Assembly: GCA_026874595.1 (NCBI GenBank)
Contig: CM049308.1
Coordinates: 36,946,027 to 37,010,026, forward strand
Direction of reading: 5' to 3'
Source of the DNA: Sipunculus nudus
Lineage: Eukaryota; Annelida; Sipuncula; Golfingiida; Sipunculidae
Length of the DNA: 64,000 nucleotides
The notes below the pieces were generated by a model. It was not told where the DNA came from, made no database searches, and saw only the letters and a program-made list of their open reading frames with translations. Shown piece by piece: positions 51,335 to 62,800 of the stretch. Positions within the stretch are counted from its first letter, which is position 1, and every line of letters begins with the position of its first letter. The position numbers and the translations under genes are program-made.

Positions 51335-51730
51335 TTTTTAACTCAGCTGTTTTGACACCATTGAACCTATGAATCTGAAATACAATTAAATGTCCCTAAG
51401 GACTCCCAAACCCAAAAACTAGGTAACTGCAACTTCAACTAGGTCACTGTTCCTTCAATAAATTCAGGAAAACCACCATTTTTCATTAAAATCTTATTAT
51501 TACACTTCATGACTGTCTAATATCAAAACCACTTGTGTTTTTTGTTCATATTTCTCAAAACAATTGACTACATGTTTCCTGTGTACATGCCAGAAATTAG
51601 GTCAATATTGCTTAGTTTGTAGGAACTATGGGCTTGAATATATTGTATATTGTCTAAATATAAGGAAAGATATTAAGCTATTTTTATATGGTACTTGGTA
51701 AAGTTAAGAAAGCATCTTTCCATTATGTAA
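51335..51730 (+). mobile_element. Degenerate F-Ib fragment
   Basis: TTTTTAACTCAGCTG lacks its partner arm and is followed by 'ttgacaccattgaacctatg', 'cttcatgactgtctaatatc' and 'ctgtgtacatgccagaaatt', as in other F-Ib copies. It is an old copy with a deletion across the hairpin and microsatellite. Confidence 0.5.
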
Positions 51731-52246
51731 CTGTAATTGATTGATTTTTTTAGAACAGAATAAGTTTATTCAGGAAAAGGCCTTGGGCCCAAAGTTCCAA
51801 AAAAGAAACATCAATATAGTTATACAATAAAAATGGCAAATTATAAATCAGATTATCAATTTACCATCAATGGTTCAAGGTTAACACTTAATAAATTATC
51901 TATTTAATAAATTAACTATCCAATGATTGTTCTCTACTTTGAAATGAATGATATACAAATGCTTCAACACTAGCTATCTCACATGGCTCTTTTAAATTAA
52001 ATTTTATTTAAATTATGTTTAATTTGTTTCTCACAAGTCAGCTCTTAAGTACTTAACTCTCAAATCTACATACATAAGACTTTCAAGCATGAAGTGACTT
52101 TAATCTTCTTATATGTTAAATCCTGTATTAAAACAGTACATACTGATGTCTGCCAGTTTCAATGGATAATTTATAATTTGAACATCTTAATTTGGCGAGT
52201 GCCTGTGTATGACCTATGTTATGACCTTTGATATATATCATATTGC

Positions 52247-52278
52247 ACAGGTTTGCATTAGGCCTCTAGACCTTGTTT
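52247..52278 (+). mobile_element. Isolated F-II 3' end
   Basis: TTGCACAGGTTTGC is followed by TTAGGCCTCTAGACCTTGTTT. It matches the F-II terminus with a few changes that keep the hairpin partly paired. No F-II 5' end precedes it nearby. Confidence 0.55.
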
Positions 52279-52435
52279 ATAATTTACATACATTACAGTT
52301 ATTAAGTTGAGATACCAGTACTTCTTCAAATAGGTAATCATGAGAGTCTCCTGCATCTTTCATGTAGCCCATAAAAGTACACCAGCAACTCCAAATATGT
52401 GTATTATATTGTGTATTTTTCTCAAATAATGAAAT

Positions 52436-53450
52436 TCAGACTAGACAACCTGAGGTCAGGGCTTGCCAGAAATGATGTAGTAATTGTCAGATGAATGAGC
52501 AAGGATGAAGAGCAAGAAAATGAGCCATTGCTTGTGAAGATAGGACCAATATTGTCTAAGTTATGAGGGAAATAAGATTTTGACATGTTTTGATGACCTT
52601 GATCTTTGACCTATTTAGAAAATAAACATAAAACTTCTAGAAATCTTTAAAACGTACGATACATGTGAGTTACAAAGTGATTTCAGCAAAACTGAGGACT
52701 GAAGAATGTTACCACATGAACCAGCAAGCAGGAGAAATTGAGACAGCTTACAAACAGACAGACATACTGACAAAGTGTCACAAGGTTGAGACCAGATGAC
52801 TTAACCAGGTTATGGAGAAGTCTCAGTGAAAGAAAATAAGCTACAGTTTATTTAATTGAGGTTTATAGTTATGGAGATATGGCCAAAAAATGATATGTTT
52901 TGAGAGGTGTGACTGTAGCACCCCCAGCAGTCATTTCTGGAAAATGAAAGGTCACTTTCGAGATATTAATGTAAGACATATGTTGTACCAGTTTCAAGAT
53001 GATTCCTGCAAAACTGTAGTTTGTAGTTTGCTATAAGTAAGACAAGAAACAGGAAGCAGGTGCAATTGATGACAACTGACAAACAGACAGATATACTGAA
53101 AAATTGACACAAGATCAAGACCAGTCAACCAGACCAGGTTATGGAAAAAAGGCTGAGAGGAAGAAATTGAGCCTAAGCTGGTGAAGATAGGACTAATAAT
53201 GACTAAGTTATTATGAAAATAAAACAAAAAAGTTTTTTGATGACCTTGACCTTTGACCTATATTGACCAAAAACAATAGGGTTCCAGTACTTTAGATTGC
53301 CTAACAGCTGTGCAAGTTTGAAAGCAATTGCTGCAAAATTTGCTACCTGGAGAGTTGTGACAAACACACACATACACAAACAAACACGCATATGCAGGTA
53401 ACCAACATGCTTGCCGAAATCGTATATTTCCTGCAAGCAGTAACCATAAC
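52436..53450 (+). repeat. About three ~340-bp tandem units of another repeat type
   Basis: Units share 'gatgaccttga(t/c)ctttgacct', '(g)atttcagcaaaactg' variants, 'acaaacagacagacatactg' and 'accaggttatggagaag' variants at roughly 340-bp spacing. It closes with an F-I-like 3' end at 53507. The 'aggtca' and 'tactgcaaaa' flavour matches the other families, but no 5' end was identified. Confidence 0.5.
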
Positions 53451-53506
53451 TGTTACCACATTTCAATATGTCAATTTTTTATAAAAAAATTTTCTCATAA
53501 TCAAGT

Positions 53507-53541
53507 TCAGCTGAGCACCATGACCAACATGTACCTTGTTA
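53507..53541 (+). mobile_element. Degenerate F-I-type 3' end
   Basis: TTCAGCTGAGCACCATGACC then ATGTACCTTGTT. It keeps the inverted motif and the CTTGTT end but has lost most of the second hairpin arm. Confidence 0.5.
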
Positions 53542-53608
53542 TTGACACCTGCTATGTAATTCAGCAGAACCCATTGTGAGGGGACACCTTTGGGATATCG
53601 GCAAAATG

Positions 53609-53658
53609 TCTGTCCCTACCTCTCATGAAGGTGTCTCTTCATGAGAGGTAGGGACAGA
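53609..53658. repeat. Perfect 22-bp inverted repeat with 6-base loop
   Basis: The left arm 53609-53630 (starts TCTGTCCCTACC, ends CTCATGAAG) is the exact reverse complement of the right arm 53637-53658, around GTGTCT. Related 'aggtgtccgctcatgacagg' text appears at 54297-54318, so the two may come from the same type of small foldback or MITE. Confidence 0.85.
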
Positions 53659-53659
53659 T

Positions 53660-55359
53660 GTGGGTGGGAATAATTATACCTGTATGGAGATTCATTCAAC
53701 AATTAAAACAGAAGAAACACATACCTATTAGTATATAATTTTTTTTTTTATATCAATAATATATGAAAAAATATTTATATGAATATCAAACACAGAAAAG
53801 CAGATTTTTTTTTTTATGTCATGATTAAAAGTCTATCAAGAGCTGGTTCATTTATAAATACAAAATTAAATAATAGTGGATCATGAGTACAATTTCATAG
53901 AAATAGTTACTTTTCTACTCAAATAACTTTAAAAACAAATTTTTATTCAATAAAATATATCTATAATATTTCCTAATCACATAATGTTTCTGAATAAATA
54001 AATATTTGTTTCTGAATTAACAAATAAATAAGAGTCAACCCCAAACCTCTGGTCTAGCCAAACTTGCACGACAGGAGAATATTTGGAATGAAAGATAAGA
54101 GTGTCATTAAGATATTGAATTAATTTCAATTTTTAATGAACAATTAAATTTATGCAAAGTTCTATCCACAGCGCTGAAGAGTAAATTTACGTCTGTCAAA
54201 TGAGTTACATCTCATGTCTCTTATGTACGGTCCATGGGAAATCATTCAAATCCAGACACCTCAAACTCAATATTGGACTGTCCCTGTCCACGTTTAGCAG
54301 GTGTCCGCTCATGACAGGTCAGTTTTTATGGGAAATGGGTCAGGACATTGGCTTAGTGTCCGTACATCGAAGGTGTCCGCTCATCCTGGTGGCTCCTCAC
54401 GGCAGGTTCTGATGTACATATGTATGTATGACCATATAATTTTTATTCACCCTTGGTGTTGAAAATATATATTAACACAAGTAATAATCATGGCATTTTA
54501 AGTAACTTATCAAAGATTCACCATTATTGTCAGATTTATGATGGAACAAAGTGTGAAATATTTAAGTCAAATTGATGATGAAATTAAAGTTGTAAAGGAA
54601 AAAAAACCTGTGATCAAAAACAATTCTTGACAAATGTGTAGCTCAGATGACTTGTCATGTGCAACTGGAGGGCCATACTTCATCTTTTGTTCATGTGTCC
54701 ATCCATCATTCCATTTACAGGACAGATTTTATTGTTCTAATAGATACAGATTGGTAAACTGGCAATGATACAGATTTGGCAGGTCATTATATGGAAAAAT
54801 AAAATAAAAATTTCATAATTGTGAGGCAAATAGGTTTATTCAAATTGATGGTAATGGTAAAATTTCATTGAATACCCAACTCTCAGCAATAGAATTGATC
54901 ATTAATCATAGAGAACAGATCATTAATCATAGAGAACAGATAGAGATTCAGTGATTTTAAAGACTATTTGTATTGGCTGTCATTTTCATTTTCAAGCAAA
55001 TCTCAAAGAGCGAACAAAGAGACAGAAAGCTGCAGTTAAACTGAGATGATATTGTACCTGTTCAATTACATGTTAGTATATCCTGCCAGTTAGTATTTCA
55101 GATTAAGAGCAGTTTAAAATCAGGTTGCCCCTTTTATAATTAAGCTCTTCAAAGTTCCAAGACTGAAGCATATTCAAGAAAGAAAGCCATCTTACAAAAT
55201 TGGCACATGTTTTCAATTTCAAAGAAATGTTTAACAATACAATAATTTCAACAAAATATGAGTTGTGTTTTCTTTTTTTTTTTAATGTGCAGCTGCAAGC
55301 TATGAATGTAAAAAGTGAGATACCGCTTGTATAAGTCCAGTTGTTTTAGTTTTGATATA
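53660..55359. other. Unassigned AT-rich sequence
   Basis: The only distinct block is 54220-54410, which carries two 'aggtgtccgctcat' copies (see the 53609 hairpin). The rest is AT-rich with no supported gene. Confidence 0.4.
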
Positions 55360-55479
55360 CAGTAGAACACTGTTTAAAAAAAATGATGGAAAAGCATTTT
55401 GTTCAGAAAAATGGTCTTTGTAAGGGGTCTGCTAACAAGTTTGTATGACAGTTAATGTCATGTTACCTAGGGAACACTG
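55360..55479. mobile_element. 120-bp MITE-like element, TA flanks
   Basis: TA (55358-55359) is followed by CAGTAGAACACTG. At the right, GGGAACACTG is followed by TA (55480-55481), giving a short imperfect inverted repeat. The CAGTAGAAC... start resembles pogo/Tigger-type ends. The interior is non-coding. Confidence 0.5.
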
Positions 55480-56609
55480 TATTTCTTTTTTGACCTACAT
55501 AATGGGCTACCCAGGGAAATAAATAATATTTGATTTTTTTGCATAGTATTATATGTAAAAATCCATCTTACCTGTTTTAAGGAAATGTGCATGCCCTTTT
55601 TTCAACAAATTCACAAGAGGGAAAGGTCAAGTGGCATGGCAATTGGTGACAAAAGGGTAGGTTCTGTAAAAGGCCACAAATGGTGCAAGTGTAATACATG
55701 TAACAATTAAGTGAAAGGCAAGGGAAATTAAAAGAGTTTTTGAAGAATGAATAAACTGAATAATCTCAAGTTTAAGTGGATGACAAAATTGCTCTCAGGA
55801 GTGAACTGTTCATTGGTATGTTCATATTCACATGCACCTGCACTTGCTCAAGCACAAATTAAATTACACATATGAATACCTCACTGATGCTCATGCAAGT
55901 AAGCTGCTCAGTTCTTTGGTATTACATACTAGCCAAAATCAATCAAACTATGCCTGCTCAAATACAAATGAGATATGGTTGATAACACAAACACTCTTGG
56001 ATAAACTGCTCAGGAATTTTCCAGGGGTAAAGGGAGGCCTAGCAATGCAGGGCTTACAATTGTTTTAAAAAAAAAATACCCAGGCGTTAAGATGGGCCCA
56101 GAACTAATTAATTAGGTTCACCAGTGGGAACTCTTAATAACAAAAAATCATTTGAAATATTTATACACTTGAAAGATATTTAATACAAATGAATAAATTT
56201 TCGGATTCCCATTTAAATTTTTTTTTGGGGGGTGGGGGGTGGGGGGGGGGGGGGAATTAAGAAAAACTGTTTGGAAAAATTAATAACCTTTGATAGACTT
56301 ATGTGTATTCTTAAATTGCTCTTAATCTGAAATACTAACTGGCAGGGATATATGATCTGAATATAAGGCTACACATATATGGTCTATATTGGTGAAATGT
56401 TTCCAACTACCTGTGTATGATATAGCTGAGCACTAACTCTACCTACTCAATGGGCACATGTTTAACCCTGGAAGAAAAGTTATAAGTACATTTTTATCTT
56501 TGGTAAATGTAAAAAATATTCTCAGTTAAGCCTAACTTGTAGGAGATATTTAAGTAGGATAAAATGTGTTCAGAACATATTTCTAAAATATGTTAGGGGA
56601 CAATCTTAC
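55480..56609. other. Unassigned sequence with a G-tract
   Basis: A G-rich run lies at 56227-56254. A 78-codon frame at 55832-56068 has no recognisable domain. Confidence 0.4.
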
Positions 56610-57126
56610 TTAGGACGGAAGGTCATCAGGGCTTTTTACAGGAGACAGATGCCTTGAGGACCTCTTTTATCAAAGACAAAAGGTCATCAGGACATGACTA
56701 CCACAGACAGAAAGTCATCAGGACATGACTACCACAGACAGAAAGTCATCAGGATATGACTACCACAGACAGAAAGTCATCAGGTCATTTTTACCAAGGA
56801 AACAAAGTCTAAAGTTCATTTTTACTTAAGACAGAAAGTCTTCAGGGCATCTTTACATAGGACAGAAAGTCTTCAGGACAATTTTTAAATTTTACCAAAC
56901 ACAGAAAGTCATCAGGATGTTTTTAAGTAAGAAAAAAGGTATCCAGGACATCTTTACGTCTTGGAAAATTTTTACCAAAGATAGTCACTTTGTGGACCTC
57001 TTTATCAAAGACAGAAAAGTATCAGGACAAAACTACCAGAGACCAAAATTCTTCAGGACATTTTAACCCAAGACAAAGTATTTGGAACATCTTTACTAAA
57101 GACAAAAAAGTCTTCAGGATATATAA
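56610..57126 (+). repeat. Minisatellite, ~30-36-bp unit, left part
   Basis: About 15 variants of 'accaaagacagaaagtcatc' plus 'aggaca(t)...' lie in a row. Three neighbouring copies at ~56690-56780 are nearly identical ('gactaccacagacagaaagt'). The array is broken at 57126 by an F-I element and resumes at 58513. Confidence 0.85.
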
Positions 57127-58512
57127 TTTTTAGCTCAACTCACTGTAAGTCATCTGAGCTATAGCAATCACCCTTTGTTCGGCAACCAGCCGACCTGCCA
57201 GCCCTTAACAGGACACAAATCACTGTTAGACCTAGGATTTTTAAACTGAACATCCAGGGAGGTCCTGGGCAAATCCCCTTGGAAACCTGAAAGTAGGTCA
57301 TAGTGTCAGATGCCAGATTGGGACAAATTGTATCTGTTAAACCTAGAATCTTGTTACACAATACCCTGGGAGTTTATTAGCATATCTCCTTGGAAACCTG
57401 AAATTAGTTCATGGTGACCAATATTTTGTGACCTATGGGCTAAAAACATGATTTTAAGCACCCAGACAGTTAGACGAGGCACTAATTGTATCCATTAGGC
57501 CTAGAATCTTCCAACACAATATCCTGGGAGGTTCTAGGCATATCTCCTTGGAAACCTGAAAAAGGTCATGGTGACCTATAATTTGCAACTAGATTTTGAG
57601 CACCTGGACAGACAGAGCGCAAATTGTATCCATTAAGCCTAGAATCTTCTAATGCAACAAGGGAGGTTATAGGTAAATCTCTTTGGAAAACAGAAATTAT
57701 GTCAAGGTGCACAGGCTTTATTCTATGCTCTTTGAACCAAAAAAATATGAATTTGAGCACCCAGACAGGCAAGGTACAAATTGTATTTATTTTCCTTTTA
57801 ACCTTATATTGAAAAGTCTAAGGAGGTCTTTGGAAAGTCTTCTTTAAATCCTGAAATTAGGTAACTTCACTCTTACAATACATGTCAAATGCGGTCAGAT
57901 AGGGCACAAATTGTATCCTTCCAATACAACATCAAGGGAGAATATGGAAAATCCTAACTGGTAACCTGCATGTGACAGGCCAAAAACATGATTTGAGTAC
58001 CTTCAATGTCAGATGGGTACAAATTGTATGCATTAGACCTAGGTCCTGGGCAAATCTCTTTTGAAATTTAAAATTAGGTCATGGTTACCTATATTCTGCA
58101 AGCTACTGGCCAGAAGCTTGATTTTTAGCAGTCAGATAGGGCACAAATTGTATCCATTTACCCTCGATTCTTCTGACATGACATTCAGGGAAGTCCTTGG
58201 CAATTCTCTTTGAATACCTTAAATTGGGTCATGGAGACCTAAATTCTGTGAGCCATGGACCATAAACATGATTTTGAGCACCCAGACAGACAGGGTACAA
58301 ATTGTATCCATTTTCCTCAGAATTCTCTATTGTGAGATCCAGGGGGGTCCTGGGCAGGTCTCCTATGAATCGTGAAAATTTTATTATCTGTCAATTTTTC
58401 AACATAGTAACATTAGCCATAGGCTATTATCACAGACAATATATAACATTAATAACAGTAATGAGCACGCAGTCAAATTTAGCTGAGCAACATGGCCCAT
58501 GGGCCACTTTTT
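57127..58512 (+). mobile_element. F-I element (subtype Ic), complete, inserted in the minisatellite
   Basis: The 5' end is TTTTTAGCTCAACTCAC with partner GTCATCTGAGCTA. The 3' end is TTTAGCTGAGC, the palindrome TGGCCCATGGGCCA (58493-58506), then CTTTTT. The body is about seven units of 100-190 bp ('ggcacaaattgtatccatta', 'atctccttggaaacctgaaa', 'gggaggtcctgggcaaatct'). These are a shorter cousin of the F-I unit and have no GGTGGCGCCACC. The minisatellite on both sides shows that this is a single insertion. Confidence 0.75.
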
Positions 58513-58680
58513 ATTACCAGAGAGAGGTCTTCAGGACAGCTTTACCAAAGACAGGAAGTCATCAGGACAATTTAACCAAAGACATAAAGTCTCAAGACAT
58601 CTTTAGCAGGGACAGAAGTCTTTAGGACATCTCTACCAAAGACAGAAATTTATCAGGGCATCTTTTGTAAGGATATCGTT
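58513..58680 (+). repeat. Minisatellite, right part
   Basis: It continues the unit found at 56610-57126: 'ttaccaaagacaggaagtca', 'aaccaaagacataaagtct', 'ctaccaaagacagaaattta'. About five copies, then AT-rich DNA. Confidence 0.8.
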
Positions 58681-59801
58681 ACCTATGGAAAGTTATTTCC
58701 AATTTTGTTTCATTTATTCAAAAAAGAAAATAATCTTAGGTGCTTGCTCATTTGAGATGGAAAGAGCCTCCAGAATTATTTTACGTTAGACAGAAACCTT
58801 CCTGTTTTAAATAATATCTAAAGTGTCCTAAAGAAAATACATCTTTACTCAAAGAATAATTTATTAGTGAATGTGTCAGAAATTCTTAAAGTTTTGACAA
58901 TTAACGGATTATACAGTGAAGTATATTTATTTTATATGTCATGTGCAAAATATGTGTCAGTGTCAAACACCAATGTTGCACCTTTAATGTATTTTAATAC
59001 ATCTAGTTTGCACATAAATGTATTTTTTATGTGTAATTTATTAAATATGTGACATTTTTATGTACTCAGGGCTGCATGGGAGAGCAGTGACTATGATATA
59101 CTTGTGTCACTGAATGTATATACCCTGAATAAACAGTATCCTATCTGATATTATGATGTAATTATTGTTTCCCTTTAAATCATCATACTCCCATGTTGTT
59201 GAAATCTTTTAAAGTTTCAGAGCTGTATGTGTTTAGTCATCTGTACTCTCTATAATACTTAGTTTCACTAGTGTTCAGTAATAGTAAAGTTATTTTTAAA
59301 TGGCAAGTTCTGAACTCTGACTACACAATATATTGCATGTCAGAATTATAAAATAAAATGATCAAAATAATGGTATGGTCATTATACTTCTGATCCATGT
59401 AAAAGATCAATATCCTCCCAGTTTACATCATCTAGAAACGCAAAATCTCCCTATCCATGTCACAGAAATTATCATGTAATTTGAATGAGAGAAACAGTGA
59501 TACATGTGAAGGTGACAGCTTTGCAGCCAGTTGCTTTGCACATGTAGGGGACTTCTGTTAGATCCACCTGATATCCTTATCCTGTGACCTTATACGGAAC
59601 AGTCTGATAATGTGGTAGCCAGACAGTTGTAGTGGGTTTATTCCCTGTGAATTGATTGACTGAATCAGAGACAAATCATACCTAACTGAACTAAGAAGTT
59701 CCGGTTTTGCTTGCCACAGTGAACCAATAATTACATATGTGAGGAAAGACTAGTCAGTTTGATACAGGATAATGTAGCTCCTGCTGTCACATTCATTCAT
59801 A
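58681..59801. other. Unassigned AT-rich sequence
   Basis: No recognisable gene or element end. Confidence 0.45.
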
Positions 59802-62800
59802 TTTTTAGCTTTGCTGATTATAAATCATCTGAGCTATAGTAATGGTCCATTGTCCATCAACCATCCATTGTGCAGTCTGGACATCCGTTAACCAGGCACG
59901 TTTAGAAACCATAAGATCTAGGAATGCAGACTTTGATATAGAATTAGATGTCCCTAAGTTCTTCTACCACACTGAAAAGCAGGTCAATGTGACTTCATTC
60001 CTTCAAGAAATTAGGCAAAAACCTCCATTTTTAGCTAACCTGTAAGCTTATGCTATGGTGCGGCGTCGTGCGGCGTCTGTACGTTAACCATAGCTATCTC
60101 AAAAACGGCAAGAGCTAGCATCACCAATTTTTTTTAAAATAATCAGTCATCCAAAAAACTATATCATATTTTGTTTTTTTTTTCCTAACTGCATTTTATA
60201 GGGAAAAAGCTAAAAAAAGTTTTAAAAATCTTCTTCTCCGAAACTGTCCAGCCAAATTGTCCAATATTTCACAGAAATGATCCCTGGAACAATCTTTCTC
60301 AAGTTTGTTTGAATGGTTCCAGTTCGGAGATTTTTGGTCGAGTTACAGGAGGTTGAACTTTGTTAACTGTGCAAAAAAGCATATTAAAATTTAAATCTCA
60401 GAAATGACTGGAGCTATAATCACCAAATTTTATGCCAATGTTGGTCACAAAGGTCATATCTGAAATTGAGGTATTGGTGGCGCCACCTGCATCAGCCTTT
60501 TTTGTACGGGGTCATCAGTGCCTGTATCACACTGAGGGCTACAAAAAACTTTCTCTCTGAAACCATATGGCCAAAATGTTTAATATCGCACAGAAATGAT
60601 CCTATGGTTGTGCTTTCTGAAGTTTGTTCAAATGGTCTCTTTTCCGGGATTTTTGGCTGAGTTATGGGAAGCTGAATTTAGTCATATGCCATAACAGCCC
60701 ATTTTAGGTCAGTGCCTACAAAGATCTCCTTCTCAAAAACCACTGGGCCAAATTCTTAAATCTCACACCTTAATTATCCTCAGATGATGATAATTCAAGT
60801 TTGTTCAAATGGTTTTGGTTCAGTGCTTTTTGGCTGAGTTACGGGAAGCTGAACTTAGCCAGTTTGCTGTATCTTCCTATATGAGTTATAAACCTGCCAA
60901 ACGTTTTTCGACTGATGCCACTGAAGCCAGTTTGTTAAATATTTTACAAGAATAATACCTACAATAATTCTTATAATAATTGTTGTTAATGGTTCCACAT
61001 GAATGATTTTTTGGCTGAATTATGGAGATTGAATTGAGTCATTTTACCATATATGTTAGCTGTGTTATGCTGTTACATCTGGCCTGGCACCAGTCTATCA
61101 GCATCTATTACATCAAGCCACTGGACATTCAGATTTCAGGTTATCTTTGGTTAATATTGACAAGAAAGTTTTTTTAAAAGCTTTTATAAATTTTAGATTT
61201 ATGATTTAAGTTATTCATCATACCAGGCAATGTTACAATCATGGATATTCAGCTCTCTGTGGCTATATAAAGACAACTGTACGTGGATTATAAATTATTG
61301 GTATCCCTACTCAACTTAATTCAAGAATTTGCCATCAATGAGATATATCTGTATTTTGATTTTGCATTCAGTATGCATTTCATAATAATTTTACATATAT
61401 TCCTGATTTTTTTGTTATAAAAAGTCAACTGAAAAGCATTTTGTATTGGGAAAATAAATTTCAAAGTTTTTTCAAGTAGGGACCACTTTTGGTACAGATG
61501 GCAGCACTTGGTTTACCATTAGCAGATTACCAGAGCCTTGTTGTTGGCCATTAGCCAAGATGATGTCAGCTCTATAAATAGTTTTGGCACAGTGCCAGGA
61601 TTGGAAGAAGTGCAGCCAGGTATAGGTCAAGAGTTCACTCAGTGCAATAACTGCATTTTATTTATAGCTTTGGCAGACTGCTCACTGCATCATATTTGGC
61701 ACCAAAGTTCAGCCTGAATCTATTTATAGCTCTGACAGACTGTTACTCTGCAGACATCCAAGCTCATATCTCGGGAACCGTTTGAACGATTGGGCCAAAA
61801 TTTTGCATGTGTATAGATGTCACATAGCTCTTCATCATATGCAAAACTGGTGAAGCCACCTGCAACCATTTTTGCACAGCATCCATCTGTTCATCTGCCT
61901 TGGGATAAAATCACTCATATCTCAGAAGTGGTTTGACTTATCCACCTGACATTTTGCAGGTTTATACATCCTGGACAGCTTTCTCGATTTTATGACAGGT
62001 GGGGCCACCTACATTCAGGTTTACTTTGCAGACATCCAAGCTCATATCTCGAGAACAGTTTGACCTATTGGGCCAAAATTTTGCATGTGTATAGATCTCA
62101 CATAGGTCTTCATCATAGGCAAAACTGGTGGCGCCACCTGCAACCATTTATTCACAGCATCCATCTGTTCATCTGCCTTGGGATAAAATCACTCATATCT
62201 CAGAAGTGGTTTGACTTATCCTCCTGAAATTTTGCAGATTTATACATCCTGGACAGCTCTCTTGATTTTATAACAGGTGGGGCCACCTACATTCAGGTTT
62301 ATTCTGCAGACATCCAAGCTCATATCTCGGGAACTGTTTGACCGATTGGGCCAAAATTTTGCTTGTGTATAGATCTCACATAGCTCTTCATCATAGGCAA
62401 AACTGGTGGCGCCACCTGCAACCACTTATGCATAGCATCCATCTGCTCATCTGCTTTGGGATAAAATCACTCATATCTCAGAAGTGGTTTGACTCATCCA
62501 CCTGAAATTTTGCGGGTTTATACATCCTGGACAGCTTTCTCGATTTTATAACAGGTGGCACCACCTACATTCACATTTACGCTGCAGACATCCATGCTAA
62601 TGTGGAACACACCTAACTCTTTTCCCCTTGCCACTTAATCCATGCCTCACTTCACCTGTCCCACTCTGATTTCTGCGGATACACATAGTTGCTTGTCGAC
62701 TACCCATATTCTGGTTTTAGAATGTCCTAGTCTGAAACTTGCAGGTCAGAAACGTCTATTTTGCTGAAATCATAATGACTAAGGTAGATATGCAGGACTT

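Noticed and set aside
61962-62425. Minus-strand frames with a shared GGATSFAYDEELCEIYT-like text, also at 35523-35804 and 19369-19659
   Set aside because: They recur because the F-VI units are similar. The unit spacing here (278 bp) is not a multiple of three, so the frame is not carried along the array, and no start or promoter context is shared.
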